Made by a program: the position numbers and the translations under genes
Assembly (NCBI RefSeq): GCF_032917945.1
Contig: NZ_CP136624.1
Span: 2,356,001-2,420,000 of the forward strand
Length of the DNA: 64,000 nt
Origin: Bradyrhizobium sp. sBnM-33
GTDB taxonomy: Bacteria > Pseudomonadota > Alphaproteobacteria > Rhizobiales > Xanthobacteraceae
Direction of reading: 5' to 3'
Notes under the pieces: model-generated
Database searches by the model: none
Seen by the model: the letters and a program-made list of their open reading frames with translations, nothing else
Told to the model about the DNA's origin: nothing
Shown: positions 1 to 7,879 of the stretch, one piece after another
How the letters are laid out: every line of letters starts with the position of its first letter
Numbering within the stretch: the first letter of the stretch is position 1

Positions 1-1060
1 CCATCAGCAACGTTTTAACGACGTCATCGGCGCTGAATTCGCGGCCATGGGCCTTGGCCTGCCGCTGCAATTCGCTGAGATCGAGATAGAAGTAAAATCC
101 ACCTTGGGCGGCAGGTTGGGGTACCGATGTCAGCGTTGAAAGGATCGAGAGCCCGAGCGCCCGCGCGTTGGCAACTTGGCGCTGCAACTGCAATTGGTAT
201 GCAGGACCGCCGCACTCGAGGTAATGGAGCAGCGCGTGCTGTGCAATGACATTGGGATTGGAGGTTGTATGGCTTTGCAGCGCTCTAACCGCGCCTATGA
301 CCGCCTCGGGGCCTGCAAGATAGCCAATCCGCCAGCCGGTCAGGGCCAATGACTTGGAAAACGAATTGACGATCAAAGTGCGATCGCGTGCCCGGGGCGC
401 AACCGAGACGATCGGATGATGGGTATGTGGGGCATGGGCGAAAGCTCCGTAGCATTCATCGAAGATGATCCAGAGATCCCGGTCGATGGCGAGTTGGGCA
501 ATGCCAGCAAGAGTGTCGCGGTCGTAGATCGCACCGGTCGGATTGTTCGGCGTGTTGACCACGATCGCCTTAGTCTTTGGTGTAACGGCCGCGGCCAGGT
601 CCGTAAGGCTCGGCACATAGCTATTATGCCGGGTCTCGATAAACACCGGCGTGCCGCCGGCAACGACGATCTGGGCCGGGAAAGTAGTCCAGTAGGGGGC
701 CGGGATCAGCACTTCGTCCCCGGGATTCAGAAGAGCCATGGCCGCATTGAAGAGCGCCTGTTTGGCGCCGTTCGTCACCGCGATTTCGTCTGCCGACCAG
801 GGTTGAGCGGTCTCGGCGGAAATCTTGCGAGCAAGCGCATGTCGCAACTCCATCAGACCGAGCGTGTCAGTGTAGCGGTTGACGTTGCGATTAATTGCGG
901 CGATCGCGCCCTCGCGCACCGAGGCCGCCAGGTCACTCCAGATCTCTCCGGCGGTCAGATCGATTATCTCCTTGCCGTTCGCGGCAGCTGCTTTGGCAGC
1001 GGTTCTCGCGGCGGCCGTGCCTGACGACTTGAACAGAACTGTTCGTTGCGCCAACATCAT
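1..1060 (-). CDS. class I/II PLP aminotransferase (partial, runs off left edge)
   Basis: An open frame on the minus strand runs from ATG at 1060 to the window edge, about 353 codons, with the C-terminus missing. It carries the aminotransferase fold-type I signatures NTPNNPTGAIY and SFSKSLALTGWRIGY; the Lys of SFSKS is the expected Schiff-base lysine, and FDECYGAF supplies the Asp that pairs with the pyridine nitrogen. Start: ATGATG preceded by GGAG in GACGGAGAGCG. It lies about 370 bases downstream of a PEP mutase-like gene on the same strand. A class I transaminase beside PEP mutase suggests transamination of phosphonopyruvate to phosphonoalanine, but this is inferred from context; the sequence alone supports only an aspartate-aminotransferase-like enzyme. 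Confidence 0.85.
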   Translation of the reverse strand, partial: MMLAQRTVLFKSSGTAAARTAAKAAAANGKEIIDLTAGEIWSDLAASVREGAIAAINRNVNRYTDTLGLMELRHALARKISAETAQPWSADEIAVTNGAKQALFNAAMALLNPGDEVLIPAPYWTTFPAQIVVAGGTPVFIETRHNSYVPSLTDLAAAVTPKTKAIVVNTPNNPTGAIYDRDTLAGIAQLAIDRDLWIIFDECYGAFAHAPHTHHPIVSVAPRARDRTLIVNSFSKSLALTGWRIGYLAGPEAVIGAVRALQSHTTSNPNVIAQHALLHYLECGGPAYQLQLQRQVANARALGLSILSTLTSVPQPAAQGGFYFYLDLSELQRQAKAHGREFSADDVVKTLLM

Positions 1061-1430
1061 CGCTCTCCGTCGATCCAATGTAGCCTATGGTTGCTGCTGT
1101 GGCGCGAGGTCTAGCGGAGTCCTTGAAAATGAGACCCCACAAACCAAAAAAGACGGATCATCGTCCGTTTCGGCCTTTCGCCGAGAGAGAAATAAGCTCC
1201 TAGCTCTTCTTCGGGGACTAGGTGGCCATGGAGATAAGAGATCGGGCCGAGATAAGGCAGAAATGTACAGGTCGGCCGAGTAAGAGCTGTGGCGCCATTT
1301 GATGATACGGCCAATGCCAGAAGGGCAAACAAATGCTTCGTTTGCGATTGCAGTGGAGCGTGACGATAGGGCAGGCGGTCGCATCGCAGCAGTCCTTCGA
1401 GAATGAGTATGTTGTTGTGTGGATGACAAG
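1061..1430. other. intergenic gap, aminotransferase to PEP mutase gene
   Basis: No convincing coding frame is seen in these 370 bases. The small frames on both strands lack ribosome binding sites and recognisable motifs. The gap is long for an operon, so the aminotransferase probably has its own promoter here. I could not pick out a clear -35/-10 or sigma-54 site. Confidence 0.4.
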
Positions 1431-2369
1431 CTATTGCCGTGGGTCAGGGGGGTGGAGATATCGCGCTTCCGCACGGGCGAGCTCGTCGTACCTCAACAAA
1501 TCGAAGACCTCATCGAGCGTTGCGATATCTGGCTCAATGCCGGCAATGCCTTCCTCAGCGATAATGCGGCCGCAGACGTGCCGCATTGCCGCTATTGCAG
1601 CTCGCATGGAGTGGTTGGCCCAGATCACTGTGGAGATGCTGGCATCCCGATATTTAGAGACCGGTGTTCGATAGTATTTCGTTGGAACGATTACGACTGG
1701 TAGGCAGTTCTGCCAGGCACTCGCGAACGAGAGGATCTCGTCCGCGGTGCTCTTGCGCGAGTGAATGAGGATCGCGTCGGCTCCCGCGGCCGCGTAAGCG
1801 CTAGCGCGTAAAATTGCCTCGTCCATTCCATGGCCGGCGATCAGCGCTTCGATCCGGGCCACGAGGACCAAGTCGTCCGCGACTGTATCTTTCACTGCCC
1901 GCAGCCGGCCGGAAAATTCGTCGATATCGGCTAGAGGATGCCTATCGCCAACAAACGAGTTCATCTTCGGAAAACAGCTGTCCTCCAGCGCAATCCCGGC
2001 AGCGCCACGCTGACGGAGTTTGCGCGCCAAGAGGCGCGCATTGTTGAAATTCCCGAAGCCGCCATCGCCATCAACGAGCACGGGCAGCTCCGTCGAGTCC
2101 ACGATGCGCTCGACTACGTCGACGAGTTGGTTCCATGACGCTTCGTTGGCATCGCGGTAGCCGAGAGAGCAGGCAATTGACAGGCCCGACGCCCATAGAC
2201 CTTTAAAGCCTGCCTGCTTGGCGATCGCGCCGGAGAGCGCATCATGAGCTTCCATGAGGAAGGAGAGCTCGCGGTTGCAGCAAATCTCAGCGCGCAGCAT
2301 TTCTGCAAGTGAGGAGTCAGCGCATCGATCAAGGCCGTTAGCGAGAAAAGATTGTGATTGATCTTGCAT
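1431..2369 (-). CDS. PEP mutase / isocitrate lyase-superfamily protein
   Basis: A 312-residue protein matching the phosphoenolpyruvate phosphomutase branch of the isocitrate lyase superfamily. Visible in order are FLMEAHDALSG (residues about 38-47), WASGLSIACSLGYRDANEAS, LVDGDGGFGNFNNAR (metal-binding Asp100/Asp102) and the PepM signature region EDSCFPKMNS (129-138). The family motif is EDK-x5-NS: here the first Lys is Ser, while the later Lys135, Asn137 and Ser138 remain. PEP mutase converts PEP to phosphonopyruvate, the first C-P bond step in phosphonate synthesis. Start chosen at 2369 because AAGGAG sits 4 bases upstream; the in-frame ATG at 2405 has none. No phosphonopyruvate decarboxylase is next to it. 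Lyase activity on another 2-oxo acid is the main alternative. Confidence 0.8.
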   Translation of the reverse strand: MQDQSQSFLANGLDRCADSSLAEMLRAEICCNRELSFLMEAHDALSGAIAKQAGFKGLWASGLSIACSLGYRDANEASWNQLVDVVERIVDSTELPVLVDGDGGFGNFNNARLLARKLRQRGAAGIALEDSCFPKMNSFVGDRHPLADIDEFSGRLRAVKDTVADDLVLVARIEALIAGHGMDEAILRASAYAAAGADAILIHSRKSTADEILSFASAWQNCLPVVIVPTKYYRTPVSKYRDASISTVIWANHSMRAAIAAMRHVCGRIIAEEGIAGIEPDIATLDEVFDLLRYDELARAEARYLHPPDPRQ

Positions 2370-2484
2370 GCCACTCCTTGCAGGTGCCTTCGACCGGCCG
2401 GACATTCAGGGCGTGCTTCGCCCAGTTCTTGATCGAGGCAAGCCGCTCGGGAAATCCCGCAGCCAACCGTAATGCTTCTGTCAT
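2338..2484 (-). CDS. short ORF overlapping the PEP mutase start
   Basis: A 48-codon minus-strand frame (MTEALRLAAGFPERLASI...) overlaps the 5' end of the PEP mutase gene by 32 bases. The first 30 residues have a natural amino-acid composition (FPERLASIKNWAKHALNV), whereas the end reads through the next gene's start and does not. No Shine-Dalgarno is seen. It may be a leader peptide or the tail of a lost gene; no family is recognised. Confidence 0.22.
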   Translation of the reverse strand: MTEALRLAAGFPERLASIKNWAKHALNVRPVEGTCKEWHARSITIFSR

Positions 2485-2867
2485 CTCGATCAATTGCTAG
2501 CGTTGGTAGTTGACTGGGCCGCAACGTGTTCCAAGTCGCAATAGGATGCCGCGCGAGTCGGGGCTAAAGTCCTAACAATCACGAGAGAAATCAAAGCGCA
2601 CCCGTTCGACAATCGGCAAGCCTCATCAGCTCAGCACTCCTTACGCTGCTCGAGGTCGAGTACGATCCGACATCTCGACCTGCTCCTGGCGATGCGAAGT
2701 GTTGTCCAAGGCGAATGGGGCAAGGGTTTTGGTCCTCGTGAACCGCGGCCGCTCACCTTGTGGTACGCGACCCGCTCTCACCGCAGATGAGGGGAGAACG
2801 TGTCCCGTCTTAGGCCGCGCTCTTCTTGATCTACATCAACTAATGTCGCGGCTGCTGCAAACGGCGA

Positions 2868-2883
2868 TGTCGCATTTCCGACC
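2868..2883 (+). promoter_or_regulatory. possible degenerate NifA upstream activator site
   Basis: TGT-N10-ACC lies about 110 bases upstream of a sigma-54 promoter. The NifA UAS consensus is TGT-N10-ACA, so one base differs. Position and orientation fit a NifA-dependent fixA promoter. The motif is short and could be chance. The surrounding 2485-2976 region holds no recognisable gene. Confidence 0.3.
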
Positions 2884-2976
2884 ATGTCGCAATTGCGTCG
2901 ATCGCCTATCGTTCCCAATCGATCGCAAATTCTCTCAAGCATTGTCTCCACGCCTGATTCTCGCGAGCGATGCAAC

Positions 2977-2992
2977 TGGTACGAACTTTGCT
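2977..2992 (+). promoter_or_regulatory. sigma-54 (-24/-12) promoter of the fix remnant
   Basis: TGGTACGAACTTTGCT has the invariant GG and GC separated by exactly 10 bases, matching TGGCACG-N4-TTGCW with one substitution. It ends about 38 bases before the fixA remnant start. This is where the NifA/RpoN promoter of a rhizobial fixABCX operon would be. It is better preserved than the genes it served. Confidence 0.7.
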
Positions 2993-3030
2993 GTTCTCAT
3001 TCCAGGTTCTCGGAAATTGTGGAGTACCGC

Positions 3031-3530
3031 ATGCACGGTATCGTCTGCAGCAAGCAGGTTTCCAACTTCGCTCAGATCCGCGTGCGCCCGGTGGCCAACA
3101 ACTCCATGCGCCACCGGGAGGCCGAGCATAATCAACATCTACGATCTGTTCGCGCTGCGAGCAGTGCCGGAGCTAAGCGACGAGTGCGGCGGCGAGATAA
3201 CCGTGCTCATCGATGGCCGCCGAGCCTTACGCAAGGCACTGACCTTCGGCGCCGACCACATCGTGCGGTCATTACCCGCGTATTCGTCAGGACGGCACAC
3301 TGGCGAGCAGCTATGCGTTGGCGACCGCATCCGCAAGACTGGGAGGGAGTATGGCCCGGTTGATGTCACCTTCACTGACAAGCAAACAATCGACGGCGAC
3401 ACCGCAAAGGTCGAGCCCGGCATTACCAAGCGGCCCGGCCTGCTGGAGCTCACCTATGTCGCCAGAACGGGGGCCCCGGATCTCAGCGCACCCACCATCA
3501 AGGCGGAGCAGCACTCCATTAGTGCCGGAC
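3031..3530 (+). pseudogene. fixA: fixA remnant (electron-transfer flavoprotein beta subunit)
   Basis: Pieces of FixA appear in order but in changing frames: MHGIVCSKQV...AQIRVRPV from 3031, then INIYDLFALRAVPEL and DECGGEITVL, then [10 protein letters not shown], then [22 protein letters not shown] and LLELTYVAR. At least three frameshifts separate them and the C-terminus is absent. FixAB is the electron-transfer flavoprotein that, with FixC and FixX, supplies low-potential electrons to nitrogenase in rhizobia. The gene cannot make a full product. Confidence 0.85.
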
Positions 3531-3539
3531 TGCGATTCC

Positions 3540-3957
3540 GCAAACGTCAATCTCGCGTCTGCCGATGTCGTGGTCGCCGAGGGTCTTGGGCTCCGATCGG
3601 CCGAAAATTTTCAAATGGAGCGTCAGCGCGCGGCTGTCCTCAGTGCCGAATATGGCTGCTCAGGTCCGCTGGCGCAGAAGGGCTGGGTCACCTCCGCCCG
3701 GCAGATCGGTCACACCGGCAAGATCATGCGGCCAAAGCTCTTTATCGCGGCCGGCATTTCCGGCGCGATCCAGCATCGGGTCGGCGTCAAGGGCGCAGCC
3801 CTGATCGTCGCCATTAGCATCGAGAAGAACGCGCCGATCTTCGAATTCGCCCATAGTGGCAGTGACGCGAACCGGCTGCTGGCGGCGCCGATGCCGCCTT
3901 CGTGCGCGTCTGCGGCCGCATTCGTGCGTTCAGATCGCGAGCTAGAGGAGGCTGTCA
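3540..3957 (+). pseudogene. fixB: fixB remnant (electron-transfer flavoprotein alpha subunit, C-terminal part)
   Basis: One frame gives [18 protein letters not shown], then [56 protein letters not shown] and [10 protein letters not shown], the FAD-binding C-terminal domain of ETF-alpha/FixB. The N-terminal half is missing; it joins directly to the broken end of fixA, so an internal deletion joined the two. The reading frame of this part is still open. Confidence 0.85.
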
Positions 3958-4060
3958 CGATCGAGGTAAGGTTCGACGCCATCGTGGTCGGCTCCGGGAT
4001 AGCCGGCATGCCTCCGCGTTACCTATGGCCAAGTTCGACATGAAGGCGCTGCGGCTGCGA
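3955..4060 (+). pseudogene. fixC: fixC N-terminal stub
   Basis: Directly after fix[18 protein letters not shown] matches the FixC N-terminus with its FAD-binding GxGxxG. After a frameshift the text continues [16 protein letters not shown], resembling the following helix. The remaining 400 or so codons of fixC are missing before fixX, so most of fixC was deleted. Confidence 0.7.
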
Positions 4061-4192
4061 ATATTCGCCCGCGCCCAGTGCCGCTGCACGATCCGGAAAA
4101 GTGGCCACCGGTTTTCGAAGGAGATCATGCATAAACAAGAGAGACTGAAGCCTTGCGCTCTAATCGTGGATACCAACTGCGGAGACTGAAAC

Positions 4193-4487
4193 ATGAATGT
4201 CGAGCCCTCAGTGTGCCTCGAAGAGAAGCTGTTCTACAACCGCAATCACATCGATCTCGCTCGTTCCCATATCGGGGTGCGCGCGCACAATGCCGTTGCC
4301 GCAGCTTCTTTCGCTCGTGAAAGCCGGTCCCGCGCTTTGCTTCGAGCCGAAAGCCAAGTGCGACGTGGAGATCGCCCTCGACGGCTTCATCGAATGCGAT
4401 ACCCACCGCTTCGTTGGCGAGCCCTCTGGCGACAGAACGTGGAGCTACCAGTACCACGGTTATGGTGTGCTGTTCGAGCTTAAGTGA
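4193..4487 (+). pseudogene. fixX: fixX remnant (ferredoxin-like protein)
   Basis: From ATG 4193 the frame reads LEEKLFYNRNHIDLA...HIGVRAHNAV, then a frameshift near 4295 leads to LLSLVKAGPALCFEPKA, DGFIECDTHRFVGEPSGD and WSYQYHGYGVLFELK, which is the FixX C-terminus. Where FixX has a CxxCxxCxxxC cluster motif, only one Cys survives (FIECDTHRFVG). The gene is therefore frameshifted and has lost its Fe-S ligands, so it has been non-functional for some time. Confidence 0.8.
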
Positions 4488-4731
4488 GTGAGGCGCTCCA
4501 CCCCCGCTGCTTGATTGGCGTGCCCACGGTTTCGATTGACCTGTCCCTTCTGGGCGCCTGCTGGGAGAGGTCAACGAATTTGGGAATAGCATTTGCCGCA
4601 GCGCGCGAGTGTTCAGGCTGGATGAAGAGCGGAGCAAGGGCTTCGCTGAGCGGAATAAAACTAGATTCCGCTTAAAACACTCAATCGAACGGCGCAATAG
4701 CGGCCTCTTGGCTGCCCTCGTGAGTCGCCAC

Positions 4732-5493
4732 ATGGACTTATTCAGCTTCATCGAATGCGCGAAGCAAACGCGCTCTATTAAAGCGCTGTTCGATCTTCTT
4801 GTGAGCTGTGCGAGCGAGGAGGGCTTCAGTGAAGTCGCTTATGGAGCACTCACCTTCGCGGAACCGCCTCGTCTACCGGAGTATCTACCGCCCTCGGTGA
4901 CCGTGAACTTCCCGCCTGACTGGTGCCACCGTTATTTTGAACGTAACTACCGTGTCATCGACCCGGTGGTCCGGCGGACACCAATGCTTCCGGGGCCGTT
5001 TCTCTGGGACGAACTCGCCAAGCAATATCAACTGCAATCCGGCGAGCAGCGCGTACTGGACGAGGCCAGAGAGGCAGGTCTGAAGCACGGTATGAGCGTG
5101 CCATTGTTTGGGGCATTTGGCCGAGTATCTGTGGTATCCTTTGCATCTCCGTTCGACGACGCCGATCCTCAGTATCGTATGAGTCACCTCAACACACTGG
5201 CCTGGCACTTTCATACCGCGTTTGCGGAGATCGTGCGGCCCTCGGATAGCAGCTGCGACAGGAAACTTACCCTGACTAAGTGCGAAAAAGACTGCCTGCG
5301 CTGGGTGGCAGAGGGAAAATCGTCTTGGGAAATTGGGAAGATCCTGAAGGTCAGCCATAATACAGTCAATTTTCATATTAAGAACGTGATGCGCAAGTTG
5401 GGTACGACGAACCGCACCCAGGCCATCGTAAAAGCGATTCGCCTCAATCTCATTGAATTCTCGGCGGCGCCAGCGCTGGCAACTGGTAACTGA
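4732..5493 (+). CDS. LuxR-family autoinducer-binding regulator
   Basis: A 253-residue LuxR protein from the ATG at 4732 (MDLFSFIECAK). The N-terminal autoinducer-binding domain keeps the hallmark residues: DWCHRYFERNY (Trp and Tyr), IDPVV (Asp-Pro) and FLWDE (Trp). The C-terminal GerE/LuxR helix-turn-helix reads LTKCEKDCLRWVAEGKSSW, EIGKILKVSHNTVNFHIKN and VMRKLGTTNRTQA. It therefore probably binds an acyl-homoserine lactone and DNA. No luxI is adjacent; the nearest is at 32 kb, so it is either a solo receptor or works with that synthase. The frame is open back to 4609, but that stretch does not look like LuxR; the Shine-Dalgarno at 4732 is weak (GTGAG). Confidence 0.88.
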   Translation: MDLFSFIECAKQTRSIKALFDLLVSCASEEGFSEVAYGALTFAEPPRLPEYLPPSVTVNFPPDWCHRYFERNYRVIDPVVRRTPMLPGPFLWDELAKQYQLQSGEQRVLDEAREAGLKHGMSVPLFGAFGRVSVVSFASPFDDADPQYRMSHLNTLAWHFHTAFAEIVRPSDSSCDRKLTLTKCEKDCLRWVAEGKSSWEIGKILKVSHNTVNFHIKNVMRKLGTTNRTQAIVKAIRLNLIEFSAAPALATGN

Positions 5494-5630
5494 CCTGAGC
5501 GTGTGGCGTCCGCTCGCAGGATTCTCATGGCATGACGATCTAATCTCGTTGGGAATAGCAGCGAGTTGGATGCTGCATCGGTATAATCACAAAAGGCCTG
5601 CGCCGGTCGCCCACGAATCGGCCGCCGCTA

Positions 5631-6231
5631 GTGGTTCATCATAGTGATTTTGACGTTTTGATACCGAGCCATTCGAGGATGGGCAAGTTTTCCGGTGGCA
5701 AGAGAATCTCGATGCTTCTGGGGACGCCGGGTTGACGTCGGATGAAGCCGTTCCGTTCGAGGGTGACGATCATCTGGTGGACAGTCGGCGGGCTGACGGG
5801 GAAATGGCGCTGGATGTCGGCTTCGGCGGGCGGCTGGCCGAACATGTACGAATAGGTATGGATGAAAGCGAGGTAGTGCCCCTGCTTCTCGGTGAAACGC
5901 GCGCCTGATTTTTGACTCATCGTTGAATTCGTCCCGGCCTCCGACGAGGCAACGCGTGAATGTACGTTATCGGGTCGAATTGAGCCAAGCCGAGCGCGAT
6001 GAACTGACGGCGATGCTCGGCGGCGGCAAACACGCCGCCCGCAAGCTCAAGCGGGCGCAGATTTTGCTGGCGGCCGATAGGGGCCGCCGCGACGAGGAGA
6101 TTGCCCGGACCGTGAGTGTCAGCCTCTCCACCGTCGGCCGGACCAAGCGCCGCTTCGTGGAAGGCAATCTGGAGCGGGCCTTGAGCGAGGAGCCGCGTCC
6201 GGGCGCGGAACGCAAGCTGACGGGCAAGGAA
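5631..6231. mobile_element. truncated IS630-family element with LexA-like gene (left end only)
   Basis: The left terminal repeat GTGGTTCATCATAGTGATTT starts at 5631 behind a TA, as in the more complete copy at 47974. The two copies are nearly identical until about 6230, where homology stops abruptly. The element therefore lost its right half, including most of the transposase and the right repeat, and cannot move by itself. Confidence 0.85.
5639..5920 (-). CDS. IS-borne LexA-like winged-helix protein
   Basis: A 93-residue protein resembling the LexA N-terminal DNA-binding domain: TEKQGHYLAFIHTYSYMFG, PPAEADIQRHFPVSPPTVHQ and MIVTLERNGFIRR, without the autoprotease domain. It is divergent from the element's transposase gene and repeated at 47982-48263 with very few changes (RHFPVS here, RHFRVS there). 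It is a passenger or regulator of this IS630 group; a role in controlling transposition is inference. Confidence 0.75.
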   Translation of the reverse strand: MSQKSGARFTEKQGHYLAFIHTYSYMFGQPPAEADIQRHFPVSPPTVHQMIVTLERNGFIRRQPGVPRSIEILLPPENLPILEWLGIKTSKSL

Positions 6232-6279
6232 GACGTCGAGCACAAGCAGTACCATACTCTTAGCAATCTAGCCGTGTGA
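5956..6279 (+). pseudogene. IS630 transposase, 5' fragment
   Basis: Starts at GTG 5956 (ATG in the second copy) with NVRYRVELSQAERDEL and the helix-turn-helix region RDEEIARTVSVSLSTVGR. It follows the full copy to LTGKE at about 6231, then enters unrelated sequence and stops at 6279. The DDE catalytic domain is absent. Confidence 0.85.
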
Positions 6280-6412
6280 GCGGGCTGAAAGCCGATCCGG
6301 CGCTTCCAAACGTGAGATGCGTAAGCTGAACAGTGCGTTGCGGACCGCAGAATGGAAGTAGGTCTCGGGTCGAATGTCCGCGGAAGTACGTCCCGCGGCA
6401 GATGAATAGCTC

Positions 6413-6446
6413 GAAAAAAGCCCCGGCCCGAGGGCCGGGGCTTTCG
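6413..6446 (-). terminator. rho-independent terminator of the outer-membrane protein gene
   Basis: Read on the minus strand: AAAGCCCCGGCCC, a short TCG loop, the complementary GGGCCGGGGC, then TTTTTT. The stem has about 12 GC-rich pairs. It lies 25-58 bases after the stop codon of the gene at 6471-7157. Confidence 0.9.
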
Positions 6447-6470
6447 ATCCGCCGTTTGAACGCGAAGAGA

Positions 6471-7157
6471 TCAGTATTTGAGAACCGGCGGGCTAAACTT
6501 GTAATTGAGCCGCAGGGTCAGGAGATCGAAATCCTGACGGATGCGATCGGTCGCGACCACACCAGCGGCCGTGGTGAAGCTCACGTTGGCGTCCGGCATG
6601 AACAGGTGGTCGTACTCGACGCCGACCGACCAGTTCGGCGCAAAGCCGACTTCCACACCCGCGCCGACCGCGGCGCCCAAACGCGTATTGTCGGTGCTCG
6701 CCAGCTGCGCGCCGGTCAGGGTTGAGGTGACCTGATGGGTGTTGCTCGTCACCGCAGCACCGCCCTTGGCGTAAAGCAGAACGTTGTTGGAGGTGTAGCC
6801 GATCAGGCCGGTGATCAGGCCGAACGCGTCGGTCGTGCTGCGGTTAGTATTGAGGGGGAAGATGGTGCTGACATTGGAGCCGCTGAAATCAGCCCAGTTG
6901 CCCTGACCTTCGATACCAAACACCGCCTGGCCCATCTGCTGGCGATAGCCGATCTGGCCACCCACGGTGCTACCAGTTGCATCGCTGAAGCCCCAACCGC
7001 CGTTGATACCGATGTACAAACCGCTCCAGTCGTAGATCGCGGCCGCGACCTGCGGCGGTGCCATATAGACGGGCTGCGCAGCGAGATCCGCGCCGAATGC
7101 GGGTGCGGCCGCGCTAAGCGCGACGATGCTGCAAGTCACAAGCAACAAGTTCTTCAT
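6471..7157 (-). CDS. outer-membrane beta-barrel protein (Omp25/Omp31-like porin family)
   Basis: 228 residues from ATG 7157: signal peptide MKNLLLVTCSIVALSAAAP with cleavage after AFGA, then the family opening YDWSGLYIGINGGWGFSD and alternating hydrophobic beta-strands, ending TLRLNYKFSPPVLKY with the strand and C-terminal aromatic residue typical of outer-membrane barrels. An AAAGGAAAG sequence about 10 bases upstream supports this start over the longer frame from 7271. A strong terminator follows. It is a monocistronic surface protein gene of the RopB/Omp25 type common in Rhizobiales; substrate unknown. Confidence 0.9.
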   Translation of the reverse strand: MKNLLLVTCSIVALSAAAPAFGADLAAQPVYMAPPQVAAAIYDWSGLYIGINGGWGFSDATGSTVGGQIGYRQQMGQAVFGIEGQGNWADFSGSNVSTIFPLNTNRSTTDAFGLITGLIGYTSNNVLLYAKGGAAVTSNTHQVTSTLTGAQLASTDNTRLGAAVGAGVEVGFAPNWSVGVEYDHLFMPDANVSFTTAAGVVATDRIRQDFDLLTLRLNYKFSPPVLKY

Positions 7158-7503
7158 TTCCAGTTTCTTTCCTTTAGATGGCCCCCGGGCCGCGCGCGTC
7201 TTAGCAACGTCATCGGGAATTGCTGTAACGACAGCGCAACACTCACTCGAAAGAAAGAGCTTGAAACTCACGCTGCGTCAGGTTGTAGGCTTGGAAATCA
7301 TGACCAAATGTGCACAGCCCAAAGCGTTGATCGCGTATGGGAGAGATGCGCGTCAATGCCAACATTGGAGTGAAGGGTGTTCGAATCGAAGCTCGCTGAT
7401 AAAGGGGCGCGCGTGGGCGAGAGCCGCGACGAACTGTATCGGATCGTCTGGCTGAGTGTTGTTCCCCAGAAGGGCGCTTCCCCTCGGAGCCTCGCTTGAT
7501 TAA

Positions 7504-7815
7504 ACAGCAGAGGCAACGCCGACCATCGACTTCATTCACGCACGCCTATGGGCCCTGAAGCAGGTGTCACTTACGACTGCGCCGAAGCGACCGCTGGACC
7601 AGCTACATCTCGCTGATTTGATCAATCGTGCGGTCTCAAATCGTGTGATCGACGCCGGAACCGAGCACCAAGCGGGCCTTGCGATGGATGCGCGGAACCT
7701 CATTCATCCCGGTAGAGCACTGCGCTCGGGCGAAGCATGTAGTAAAGCTACAGCATTAGCTGCACTGGCTTCGGTCTATCGCCTCATTGAACAGTTGAAA
7801 AAGCTGGCACCGTAA
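7504..7815 (+). pseudogene. C-terminal fragment of an unrecognised protein
   Basis: The frame is open from 7504 with no start until GTG 7564, yet the upstream codons (IDFIHARLWALKQV) look coding, so the 5' end of a longer gene has been lost. The end, DARNLIHPGRALRSGEACSKA followed by a helical tail, resembles the C-terminus of helical RNase or DUF4145-like proteins that share an RNxxHPG motif. No function is assigned. The left boundary lies in the upstream region of the omp gene. Confidence 0.4.
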
Positions 7816-7879
7816 ATCAACTCTCGCCTTGAGTTCATGCGACAAGCCGAACCGTCTCTTTTGATTGATTTCCCGCCTA

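Noticed and set aside
416..1024. 202-codon plus-strand frame
   Set aside because: Shadow of the aminotransferase on the minus strand, which has clear catalytic motifs.
2470..2500. nod-box-like sequence near ATCTCGATCAATTGC
   Set aside because: Only a handful of consensus positions match and spacing is wrong.
2699..3817. 372-codon plus-strand frame as one protein
   Set aside because: It only picks up pieces of fixA by chance; the rest is out-of-frame text over the fix remnants.
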